Of a stretch of 64,000 bases of DNA, positions 26,320-33,851 are shown in pieces; the first letter of the stretch is position 1, and the number at the start of each line of letters is the position of its first letter. The notes under the pieces are model-generated. The model was not told where the DNA came from. It saw only the letters and a program-made list of their open reading frames with translations, and made no database searches. The stretch is from Spirosoma sordidisoli (lineage in GTDB: Bacteria; Bacteroidota; Bacteroidia; Cytophagales; Spirosomataceae), in NCBI RefSeq assembly GCF_004138325.1, contig NZ_SBLB01000004.1:124001-188000 (forward strand), read 5' to 3'. Position numbers and translations under genes: made by a program.

Positions 26320-26880
26320 CTATACGTCGGACAACGCCACGAGTTCTTCCATTTCGGCTTTCAGTTGCCGCTTCACGTCTTCCAGCAGTTTCCGGAGGCC
26401 GCGCTCGCTGTTATCGCGAATCGTAGCCGAGCGTTCCACGCTGCTGTCCTGTCCGTCGGCTTTGAAGGTAAACCGCACTTTAAGCCGTCCTTCGGCCAGG
26501 TCTTCTTCAACCGTTTCCTGATACGGAATCCGGTTGTTGGCCACTAGGGCTACGGTATTGGTCCGACCGGAAGCGGACGGTTGCCGAACATCCGCCACTG
26601 CCTGGCTGAACCGACTATCTGATGGGCTACGCTGATCGGGGTCTTGCATGGCCACGTCGAGCGAGTCGAGCACGTGTTTCTCCAGCGCCTGCACCTCCGC
26701 CCGGCTCATGTGACGCACATCGAACGAACGGCTGTAATGGACCGATCGGTCGTCATCCCGAATGTCTACCCGAATCTGTAAGCGCCGACCGTCGGTCGTT
26801 ACGTTTTTGTTGTAGGAACTGCGTTGTGCCAGGGCTCCGAAACTGACCGTAGCAAAGAAGAGAAGTAGCAGCGTTCTCAT
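26320..26880 (-). CDS. Small secreted protein of unknown function, co-transcribed with an FtsX permease
   Basis: A 186-residue exported protein. The ATG at 26880 opens the signal peptide MRTLLLLFFATVSFGALAQ; an in-frame TTG three codons upstream is less likely. The mature part is charged and probably mixed alpha/beta: ITTDGRRLQIRV-type strands at the start (VTTDGRRLQIRVDIRDDDRS), the helix SRAEVQALEKHVLDSLDVAM, and a C-terminal helix rich in Glu and Lys (RGLRKLLEDVKRQLKAEMEEL). No family is recognised. It is the first gene downstream of a sigma-54-like promoter with an enhancer-like site, and a FtsX permease follows 32 bases later, so the two may work together. Confidence 0.75.
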   Translation of the reverse strand: MRTLLLLFFATVSFGALAQRSSYNKNVTTDGRRLQIRVDIRDDDRSVHYSRSFDVRHMSRAEVQALEKHVLDSLDVAMQDPDQRSPSDSRFSQAVADVRQPSASGRTNTVALVANNRIPYQETVEEDLAEGRLKVRFTFKADGQDSSVERSATIRDNSERGLRKLLEDVKRQLKAEMEELVALSDV

Positions 26881-26939
26881 GAGTATCAATTAATTAGAGT
26901 CGATTTACGGAACAGAAGCGAGCATATAGGCTATTCACC

Positions 26940-26954
26940 GCCACGATCATGCCA
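26940..26954 (-). promoter_or_regulatory. Candidate sigma-54 (RpoN) promoter
   Basis: On the minus strand TGGCATGATCGTGGC has GG and GC with the 10-base spacing required of -24/-12 elements and differs from TGGCACGNNNNTTGC at two positions. It lies 60 bases before the start of the small secreted-protein gene and 56 bases downstream of an enhancer-like palindrome. Confidence 0.55.
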
Positions 26955-27009
26955 CACCTGATAAATAGCTGTTGGACAGATCATTAGCAAAACTCTACAT
27001 CCCCAAAAC

Positions 27010-27044
27010 GTCCGATATCGGACAGTTTCGTACGACAGCGGACA
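27010..27044. promoter_or_regulatory. Enhancer-like site: GTCC-N6-GGACAG plus GCGGACA half-site
   Basis: GTCCGATATCGGAC is a perfect 14-base palindrome, followed by TTCGTAC and a further GCGGACA half-site. The same arrangement occurs upstream of another FtsX gene at 43641-43677. Position and spacing fit binding sites for a sigma-54 activator. The rest of the 316-base gap holds only the promoter above and the hairpin at its right end. Confidence 0.5.
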
Positions 27045-27168
27045 ATCAGCCAGCACTCCTCAACAAGGCCACCCATCGACCTGATAACCAGTCACGTAGA
27101 AACCGTTTTACAGGCGCGGCTACCAGGCAGGCTTATAGTTCATACGCTATCCCCTCCTATACAGGCGG

Positions 27169-27197
27169 GAGACGCGGCCACCGGGCGGTTATGTCTC
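27169..27197. repeat. GAGAC...GTCTC hairpin after the second FtsX gene
   Basis: A shorter relative of the hairpin at 23829: GAGACGC, a CCACCGGGCGG core and GTCTC, ending on the first base of the stop codon of the minus-strand FtsX gene. It could act as a terminator. Confidence 0.5.
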
Positions 27198-29596
27198 TAC
27201 GTTTCGGACCGCAGCGATTGAACGGGGTTTGCCAGGGCGGCTTTTATACTTTGAAAACTGATTGACATCAGAGCAATACTGACCGACACCAAACCTGCCA
27301 GCGCGAAAAACCACCACGTCAGTTCGGCTCTGTAGGCAAAACCCTGTAACCACTGCCCCATCACATACCAGGTTAGCGGACTGGCAATGACAATAGCGAC
27401 TGCCACCAACTGTAAAAAGTCTTTACTCAATAGGGCTACGATACTTGTCACCGAGGCTCCCAGTACCTTCCGAACCCCAATCTCCCGGGTACGCTGTATC
27501 ACCACGTGGGCTATGAGTCCGTACAGCCCCAGGCAACAGATCAGGATGGCAACGCCAGTGAACACGTTGACGAGTCGGGCAACCAGCGTTTCTGTTTCAT
27601 AAAAGGCAGCAACCTGCTCGTCCAGAAACTGATACTCGAAGACGTCGGCCGGGTACAGACGCTGCCAGACTTCCTGAATACGCTGCATGGTTTGTGGCCT
27701 GGTACGTCCCGAAATTTGGATACCAGCCTGTGCATACCAACTGCTCTGGCTGGCAATCAGGCAGGGGGCGATGGGCTCCCGCAGCGATTTCTCGTGGAAG
27801 TCTTTTACCACCCCTACGATAGGTAACGGCACCGGCGACAGGTGATACTGGAGCGTCTTGCCCAGCACCTGTTGCGGATCGCGGAAGCCTAGCTTATGCA
27901 GCAGGGTTTCGTTAATCAGGTATTCACGGATGGTGTCGCTGGACGCTATGTTCCGGCCAGCCAGTAACGTTAGGCCATACGTGGCGAGGTAGTTGGCATC
28001 AGCCAGCCGGTCTCTGACGGGGTAGGCTTCCCAATCGGCGCGGCCGTTGAACCGAAACTGTCCGCCAAATAGCTGCGCGCTGGCCGGAGCGCGGTGGCTG
28101 AAGCTGATCGAACGCACATCGGGATACGAGGCCAGCTGTTGCTGAAAGGCTTCTCTTGCCGATTTTTCGCGGTTGGGTAGTGCCACGACAACAACGTTGT
28201 TTTGGGTAAATCCCAGATCGGCCTTTTGGATGTACCGAATCTGACTCGCCACCACTACCGACGCCACCAGAAGAGCCTGACAAACAACAAACTGCGCCAC
28301 CACCAGTACCCGCCTGACGGTTAAGCCCGCCCCCGTTGCCGATAGTCCTTTACCACGCAGAGCCGCCCATGGTGCAAACCCCGATAGTACCAGTGCCGGA
28401 TAAGCACCCGCCAGCAAAACCACCGACACAACCAGCCCCCCAACACCGACTGCGGTGAGCCAGTCGGGCCGGAGCGACAAAGGCAGCTTAACCCAATCGG
28501 CAAAAGCCGGAAGCAATCCCGCCACCAGGAGCAACGCCAGCCCCGCTGCCACTCCCGTAATCAAAGCCGTTTCGAGCAGAAACTGCCCGATTAGTTGCCA
28601 GCGTGAACTACCGAGCGTTTTACGGATACCCACTTCTTTACGGCGCCGGAGTGCCTGTACGGTAGCCAGATTAACAAAATTGATACAGGCCGCCAGCACC
28701 AGTAGCCCGCCAATGGTTCCTAATGCCCACAGCAACGATGCCCGAATGGTTTCGCCCCCCCTTTTCACATCGGTATGAATAGCACGCAGGGATTGCAGGT
28801 GAAACTGAAATACGTGTGCATCGGCACCATAGTGTTTCTTAGACAGCGCCGGAAACGAAGCCTCCAGACTGGCCGCTGCCTCGGGCTGACGAAGCTTTAC
28901 ATACAGCCGGTTGGTGCTGTTGAGCCAGTACCAGCCGGTTTCGTCATACTCTGGAATGAGTTGTTTAAGGGTACTCATCGAAATAAACAGTCCCAGATTT
29001 GTATCTGTCATTAGGGGCGGATCAGCCAGCACTCCCGTCACTGTAGCCGCTACGCTGTTGTTGAGCGTCATGCGCCGGCCAATCGGGTTGGTATCACCAA
29101 AGTATTTTTTCGCCCAGGATTCGGTTAGAACTACGCTGCCGGGTTCGCGAAGAGCCGTCCTCGAATCGCCCCGTAGCCAGGTATAACTGAGTATGTCGAA
29201 CCACTCCGGCTCCGCCAGACCAGTTCCCTTATGTTCCAGAAACCGCACGGGTGCCGTGGCGCCGGGTTGACGAATACTGACCGTCAATTGTCGGTTCATA
29301 ATCAGGAAGGCCGCCTGCTCAACTTGTGGGTAATCGCGCCGGAGCGTTTGGGCCATCGGCAAGGGCGATTCTGGATTGTACTCGATCGTGCCGTCGGCGA
29401 GGTGCAAATCCGTATTGACCCGGAACAGCCGATCGAGCTGCGCATGATGCCGATCGACACTCAAGTGATGGCGCAGAAACACAAAAATCAAAAGACCACC
29501 CGCCATACCGATAGTCAGGCCAACGGCATTGATGAACGTATAATTGCGCTGTGCCCGCAGGTTCCGCCAGGCAATTCTGAGGTAGTTGGTTAGCAT
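27197..29596 (-). CDS. MacB/FtsX-type ABC transporter permease
   Basis: A 799-residue two-half permease closely related to the other three in the window. It starts MLTNYLRIAWRNLRAQRNYT, the usual N-terminus, with a first membrane helix near residues 20-40. The first coupling motif is RRRKEVGIRKTLGSSRWQLI near residue 315; the second is RTREIGVRKVLGASVTSIVA near residue 690. It ends NPVQSLRSET, the C-terminal tail shared by all four copies. No ATPase gene adjoins it. It follows the first ECF/DUF4097 operon, from which a hairpin at 29722-29760 separates it, so it should have its own promoter. I saw no sigma-54 match upstream. Confidence 0.95.
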   Translation of the reverse strand: MLTNYLRIAWRNLRAQRNYTFINAVGLTIGMAGGLLIFVFLRHHLSVDRHHAQLDRLFRVNTDLHLADGTIEYNPESPLPMAQTLRRDYPQVEQAAFLIMNRQLTVSIRQPGATAPVRFLEHKGTGLAEPEWFDILSYTWLRGDSRTALREPGSVVLTESWAKKYFGDTNPIGRRMTLNNSVAATVTGVLADPPLMTDTNLGLFISMSTLKQLIPEYDETGWYWLNSTNRLYVKLRQPEAAASLEASFPALSKKHYGADAHVFQFHLQSLRAIHTDVKRGGETIRASLLWALGTIGGLLVLAACINFVNLATVQALRRRKEVGIRKTLGSSRWQLIGQFLLETALITGVAAGLALLLVAGLLPAFADWVKLPLSLRPDWLTAVGVGGLVVSVVLLAGAYPALVLSGFAPWAALRGKGLSATGAGLTVRRVLVVAQFVVCQALLVASVVVASQIRYIQKADLGFTQNNVVVVALPNREKSAREAFQQQLASYPDVRSISFSHRAPASAQLFGGQFRFNGRADWEAYPVRDRLADANYLATYGLTLLAGRNIASSDTIREYLINETLLHKLGFRDPQQVLGKTLQYHLSPVPLPIVGVVKDFHEKSLREPIAPCLIASQSSWYAQAGIQISGRTRPQTMQRIQEVWQRLYPADVFEYQFLDEQVAAFYETETLVARLVNVFTGVAILICCLGLYGLIAHVVIQRTREIGVRKVLGASVTSIVALLSKDFLQLVAVAIVIASPLTWYVMGQWLQGFAYRAELTWWFFALAGLVSVSIALMSISFQSIKAALANPVQSLRSET

Positions 29597-29721
29597 ATAG
29601 GGCTAGTCCTTGTTGCAGCGCCAAGGTACGGATATCACTAGCGCACAGCCTGTTAAAAAAAGTTAAGCTGACCAGAAGGCTACATTCACTCGATACCGAT
29701 GCGGGCCAACAAATCCGGCCA

Positions 29722-29760
29722 CAGCGTGGTGGCGCGACTTTAAGTTGTGCCACCACGCTG
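29722..29760 (-). terminator. Hairpin terminator of the first ECF/DUF4097 operon
   Basis: CAGCGTGGTGGC pairs perfectly with GCCACCACGCTG across a 15-base loop. It begins 11 bases after the last DUF4097 stop on the minus strand. There is no strong T-run. Confidence 0.65.
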
Positions 29761-29771
29761 CTACCAACGGC

Positions 29772-30599
29772 TCACTTCGCTTTGCGGACGTAGATGTTGC
29801 CGTGCATGTTTTTCATCATGACTTCGGGGCCGCCGTTGTTGATCTTGCCGTACACCCAGTCCTCGACCGAAACCCGGTACATGCCGCCCTGGCTGGTGCG
29901 GGTAGCTTTGGGCTGGCTTTTTTCGACGTCGATGTCGAAGTCGCTGAACACCTCGCCCATGTCTGATTTCAGCTTTACGTTGGCTTTCATCGAAGCCGGA
30001 AACGTAACGTCGACGCGGCCATTCAGCGTCGAGAACGCCATCGGAGCATTGGCGCCGACCTCCCGGAAGGAGGCTTTCAGCTCGCCGTTGACCGTATGCG
30101 CCACGGCCGACCCGCTGATGTTGGTCAGCGTAATAGGTCCGTTTACGTTGTTGATCTCCAGCTCGCCGTCTACGTTTTCGACCGTGATGTCGCCGTTGTT
30201 GACGGTGTGCAGCTTGAGCGAGCACCGCTGGGGCACCCGAATGGTCAGGTCAATGGCTTTGTGGTGGCTGCTGCCGCTGACCCGAACGCGGTTATTCCGC
30301 TCTTCGGCCGTCAGGTCGAGCGAGTTGCCAGTCGGGATCCGGCGCATCCCGTCGGCGCCGGATCGGTCGCTGCTGCTCCGGCCCGACGATCGGGTACCGG
30401 ATGCGGCCTCAATAACGACGTCTTTGCCCGAAGCGCCGACTACGTGAATGAACCCGTTGATCAGGTTAACCTCCAGCATACCCGGTTTGCCCGGATCGCT
30501 TAGCGGTACCACCAGCCGCTCTTTTACGTCGGTTTGGGCCAGGATGGGTGCCGTTCCGGTGAGGAGCAGGACCAGGAGGATGTTTACTAGCTTATTCAT
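29772..30599 (-). CDS. Secreted DUF4097 protein, last gene of the first ECF operon
   Basis: A 275-residue exported protein with a signal peptide (MNKLVNILLVLLLTGTAPILAQ). The mature part is beta-rich with a DUF4097-type ladder: LEVNLINGFIHVVGASGKDV, then VNNGDITVENVDGELEINNV and NGPITLTNISGSAVAHTVNG, and the end GNIYVRKAK. Residues 67-85 are a Ser/Arg/Gly-rich loop. It starts 5 bases after the preceding DUF4097 gene and is tightly co-transcribed. The family is predicted to form a beta-helix at the cell surface or periplasm. Here the partner sigma/anti-sigma genes suggest an envelope-stress or surface-sensing output. Confidence 0.88.
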   Translation of the reverse strand: MNKLVNILLVLLLTGTAPILAQTDVKERLVVPLSDPGKPGMLEVNLINGFIHVVGASGKDVVIEAASGTRSSGRSSSDRSGADGMRRIPTGNSLDLTAEERNNRVRVSGSSHHKAIDLTIRVPQRCSLKLHTVNNGDITVENVDGELEINNVNGPITLTNISGSAVAHTVNGELKASFREVGANAPMAFSTLNGRVDVTFPASMKANVKLKSDMGEVFSDFDIDVEKSQPKATRTSQGGMYRVSVEDWVYGKINNGGPEVMMKNMHGNIYVRKAK

Positions 30600-30604
30600 A
30601 CAAA

Positions 30605-31471
30605 TCAGGATTGCTTTTTGATGTATACATTACCGTTGAAGGTCTCGAACCGAAAGACCTTGCCGCCGTTGCCCAGCCGGATGGCGGTTGTCCGGCTGAG
30701 TTTGTAGACCGTTTTGTCGCCCCGTCGTTCTTCGTTTTTGGTGACCTGGGCGGGGAGCATCTCGGCGTCGGGGAAGTCGGTATAAAACTCGCCCTGAAAC
30801 GTCTTGAACTGAAGATCGGCCGACAGATTGGCCGGATAATTGACCCGGATATTACCGTTCAGGGTATAATACGACGACTCGTCGGGCGGGCTGGCGAGGT
30901 AGTTGATGTCGACATTGCCGTTTACGGTATGGGCGTCTGTAGCACCACGCACATTGGTCAGCGCAATAGCCCCGTTTACGTTACGAACCCGCAGCGCACC
31001 CGCCACATCCTGTACCGTTACGTCGCCCCGGTTTATGGTCGATACCCTGATGTTCATCTGGCGCGGCACCTTAACTGTAAAGTCGAGCGTGAAGTCATAC
31101 TCCAGGTGCTGATTGTTGCGATTATCGCGGTTGAGTCGGTTGGGCCGCGAATCGAACGGCTCCGCTATGTAGGCCATGATGGTGTCGCCCTTCTGCTCGA
31201 ACTGAAGTTTCAGCTCCCGTTTGCCGGTGGCCAGCTCTTCTTTGTTCTTCGCCGTGATGCGCTTGTTCACCTCGAACGTCACCTTGTCGCCCGTTGTACC
31301 GTCGACCTTGATGAAGCCGTGGATGTTGTAGATCACCAGCGTACTGGCGGCTGCCCCGCCGGGCAGGCTAAACTCGCGGCTGATCCGCTCCGTGTCTTCC
31401 TGTGACTGCGCCACCGATTGGGCACAAGACATCACCAGCCCCGCCAGCACGGGGAGCAATAGTTGTTTCAT
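30605..31471 (-). CDS. Secreted DUF4097 protein of the first ECF operon
   Basis: A 288-residue exported protein. The ATG at 31471 gives MKQLLLPVLAGLVMSCAQSVAQ, a signal peptide that also contains a possible lipobox (LVMSC, Cys16), so it may be a lipoprotein. The mature part has the same ladder as the next gene: ASTLVIYNIHGFIKVDGTTG, STINRGDVTVQDVAGALRVR, NVNGAIALTNVRGATDAHTV and the end GNVYIKKQS. The open frame continues far upstream without a signal sequence and overlaps the anti-sigma gene, so the shorter start is used. It lies 71 bases after the anti-sigma gene. Confidence 0.87.
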   Translation of the reverse strand: MKQLLLPVLAGLVMSCAQSVAQSQEDTERISREFSLPGGAAASTLVIYNIHGFIKVDGTTGDKVTFEVNKRITAKNKEELATGKRELKLQFEQKGDTIMAYIAEPFDSRPNRLNRDNRNNQHLEYDFTLDFTVKVPRQMNIRVSTINRGDVTVQDVAGALRVRNVNGAIALTNVRGATDAHTVNGNVDINYLASPPDESSYYTLNGNIRVNYPANLSADLQFKTFQGEFYTDFPDAEMLPAQVTKNEERRGDKTVYKLSRTTAIRLGNGGKVFRFETFNGNVYIKKQS

Positions 31472-31542
31472 GGTTTGATACGAGTTAGTGACTGAGCGAA
31501 CGAATAACCGGGGCCTGGGCACCCGCTCACCGGCCCGTTGGT

Positions 31543-32385
31543 TTACGATAGTTCGCGGATTGTTTTTTCCAGCTTGGTTTTCACCAGATCGTTGATGCCT
31601 TCCTGCCGGAGCATCTGGCGGAGCGGTTTCAGCGATCGTTTTTCCTGCAACTTCACCATCACATCGGCCAGGGCTACCTGCATCAGGGGCGACTCCTGCC
31701 GCGTCAGCGATTGCACCAGCCCTTCGCGCACCCTCGGATCGTGGGCCCGTTCGGCCAGGGCCTCCAGCGTCACCAGCCGTACGTTCACATTGGGGTCGTT
31801 GTTGAGCGTTGTCAGCAGGGCCTCGACCACCCGGCTGTCGGCCTCGCCGATGTCTTTGGTGTAGCTGACCGCCCGCAGCCGCTCCGTAGCCGACGGGTTT
31901 TCCAGCAGCGAGAGCATCATCATTTCGCGCATTTCCTGCATCTGCACCGACAGCGTATCGATCTGCTGCTGGTACGCTATATCGGCCGACCGGCCATTCG
32001 GCAGCCAGTACCCTATACCCACCCCAACGCCGAGCAGGAGCAGTCCGTAGGCCAGCCGCGGCCCCACGCCACCCGACCCCATCGGTGGCACCCACGACCG
32101 GAGCCGGGCCCAGATGGTAGGTGGCGCCACCGGCTCCGTAGCCTCAAAGGTGTCGAGCATGGCGTAGAACCGGGTACGCATGGCCGGGCCCGGCGCAGGC
32201 GTAGGTACGGCCTTGAGCTGCTGCCAGAGCTGCTGACTGGCAACCAGCTCGGCCCGGCAGTCGGGACACTGGGCCAGGTGGGCGTCGAGGGCGGCCCGGT
32301 CGGTGATCGACAGCTCGTCGGTCAGCCAGCCGGGCAGGCTCAGGCGGGCGCTCTCGCAGGCTATAGATTTATCGGTTGTACTCAC
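31543..32385 (-). CDS. Transmembrane anti-sigma factor with zinc finger and HEAT repeats
   Basis: A 280-residue inner-membrane protein. The N-terminus carries a complete anti-sigma zinc-finger pattern: Cys10, His36, Cys40 and Cys43 (AHLAQCPDCRAEL). One membrane helix lies at about 110-128 (RLAYGLLLLGVGVGIGYWL). Beyond it, residues 165-275 form HEAT-like helical repeats (DPNVNVRLVTLEALAERAHD, REGLVQSLTRQESPLMQVAL, DVMVKLQEKRSLKPLRQM). It would hold the ECF sigma factor at the membrane and release it on a signal sensed by the HEAT domain, perhaps from the DUF4097 proteins encoded next. Its start overlaps the sigma gene by 17 bases. Confidence 0.9.
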   Translation of the reverse strand: MSTTDKSIACESARLSLPGWLTDELSITDRAALDAHLAQCPDCRAELVASQQLWQQLKAVPTPAPGPAMRTRFYAMLDTFEATEPVAPPTIWARLRSWVPPMGSGGVGPRLAYGLLLLGVGVGIGYWLPNGRSADIAYQQQIDTLSVQMQEMREMMMLSLLENPSATERLRAVSYTKDIGEADSRVVEALLTTLNNDPNVNVRLVTLEALAERAHDPRVREGLVQSLTRQESPLMQVALADVMVKLQEKRSLKPLRQMLRQEGINDLVKTKLEKTIRELS

Positions 32386-32926
32386 TGTTCAGGTATATCT
32401 TTTTCAATTCGTTCATGGCCCGGTGAACCCGCACCTTCACGGCGCCTTCCGTACAGCTCAGAATCCGGGCAATCTCCTCGTACTTTAACTCCTGGTACCG
32501 GCTCATCACCAGCACTTCGCGATGTTCGGCACTGAGCCGGGCCAGCGCTTTTTCCAGCATGGCCAGTTCCTGCTCTTTTTGCAGCGGCTCGTCGGCCATC
32601 GGGCCTCCGCCGATTCGTTCGGCATAATCGGCCACATCGTGGTGGCGGGCCGACCGTTTATGCTGCTGCGCCGAATCGATCACTACGTTGCGGGCCAGGT
32701 GGTACATCCAAGTTCGGAACGAACCCTCGCCGGTGAACGTATGGCGGTATTTGAGCATGCGGTAAAACACCGTCTGCACCATGTCTTCACTGGCGTCGGG
32801 GTTGCTGCTCATGTGATACAGGAAGCCGAAGAGTTCGCGATGGTACCGCTCGAACAGCAAGCCCATCTTGTTCAAATCGCCCGCCTTGACCTTAAGCATC
32901 AGGGCATTGTCCGTCAGTGCGTTCAA
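32369..32926 (-). CDS. ECF-type RNA polymerase sigma factor
   Basis: A 185-residue sigma-70 family regulator. Region 2 is at about residues 22-92 (LLFERYHRELFGFLYHMSSN, DASEDMVQTVFYRMLKY, GEGSFRTWMYHLARNVVID) and region 4 at about 125-178 (LARLSAEHREVLVMSRYQEL, YEEIARILSCTEGAVKVRVH). The reading frame begins with TTG at 32926, which gives the family-typical N-terminus NALTDNALMLKVKAGD; the first ATG, nine codons later, would cut into it. It is the first gene of a sigma / anti-sigma / DUF4097 / DUF4097 operon and is likely autoregulated. A second, paralogous operon is found at 55.1-58.1 kb. Confidence 0.93.
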   Translation of the reverse strand: MNALTDNALMLKVKAGDLNKMGLLFERYHRELFGFLYHMSSNPDASEDMVQTVFYRMLKYRHTFTGEGSFRTWMYHLARNVVIDSAQQHKRSARHHDVADYAERIGGGPMADEPLQKEQELAMLEKALARLSAEHREVLVMSRYQELKYEEIARILSCTEGAVKVRVHRAMNELKKIYLNSEYNR

Positions 32927-33085
32927 GCGTTTGTAAAAAGAGGTTCAGGAATTTGGCGTGAAAACCGCCGATCTGGATCAAGGTTACCGAAAAAGTCAGA
33001 TTTTTTTTGGCGGGCCGTACGGAACCTGGCGCAAAAGGTGGTACTTGACCAGCAACGCCCCCGACGCCCGGCTATCAGCTACAGG

Positions 33086-33772
33086 CTACAGCCGGGTTCG
33101 GATCAGGGCCAGGGCATCTTCGTACGAGGCTCCGATCGGAATAACGTGGTTCCCCACTGTAATCTCCTGACGGGCCAGCCGGGTGATCTTGGGGATGGCC
33201 ACGCAGTACGACCGGTGAACGCGCACAAAGCGGTCGGGCGGCAGCTGCTGGAGCAGGTCGGCCATGGTCTGGCGGCTGAGCAGCTTCCGGCCCGCCAGCA
33301 CCAGCGACAGGTAGTTGCCCTCCGCTTCAACATACAGGATCTCGTCCAGCAGCACTTTTTCTTCTTCGTACCCGGTTTTGACGAATATAAACTCCGGCGC
33401 GGCCCCCGCCCGCAGCGTGTGTATATCGAGTGCTTTGGTACAGGCTTTCAGAAACCGGGCCAGCGAGAACGGCTTCAGCAGATAATCGACGGCATCCAGC
33501 TCGAACCCTTCGACGGCAAAGTCGGAATAGGCGGTGGTGAAAATAACCATCGGCACTCTGGGCAGGCATTTGACCAGGTCGATCCCCGAAATGTCGGGCA
33601 TTTTGACGTCGAGGAACAGCAGATCGACGCGGTTCGTCTGGAGCCAGGCAATGGCATCGAACGCATCGGTGAAGCTGGCCTTCAGGTCCAGAAACGGAAC
33701 CCGGGCCGCGTGGAGCCGAATGACATCCAGCGCCTGGGGCTCGTCATCAACAGCAAGAGCAGTCAGGGCCAT
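33086..33772 (-). CDS. LytTR-family response regulator
   Basis: A 228-residue cytoplasmic DNA-binding response regulator. The receiver domain (residues 1-120) has the acidic pair Asp9-Asp10, the phosphorylation site Asp55 in LLFLDVKMPD, Thr80 in FTTAYSDFA and Lys99 in DYLLKPF. The LytTR domain (about 128-225) has FIFVKTGYEEEKVLLDEILY, YVEAEGNYLSLVL and RFVRVHRSYCVAIPKI. It is encoded 79 bases after its histidine kinase and is presumably in the same transcript. The ECF operon follows 159 bases downstream on the same strand. Confidence 0.95.
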   Translation of the reverse strand: MALTALAVDDEPQALDVIRLHAARVPFLDLKASFTDAFDAIAWLQTNRVDLLFLDVKMPDISGIDLVKCLPRVPMVIFTTAYSDFAVEGFELDAVDYLLKPFSLARFLKACTKALDIHTLRAGAAPEFIFVKTGYEEEKVLLDEILYVEAEGNYLSLVLAGRKLLSRQTMADLLQQLPPDRFVRVHRSYCVAIPKITRLARQEITVGNHVIPIGASYEDALALIRTRL

Positions 33773-33851
33773 AGCAGGCTAGTTTATCACTGTTTCGGGA
33801 TATGACCAACAAGATACAGTTTTTGCAATCGGGGCTAACAATCCGACGGCT

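Noticed and set aside
29597-29721. Possible sigma-54 promoter before the FtsX gene ending at 27197
   Set aside because: GG dinucleotides are present but none has GC 10 bases downstream, and there is no GTCC-N6-GGAC site.
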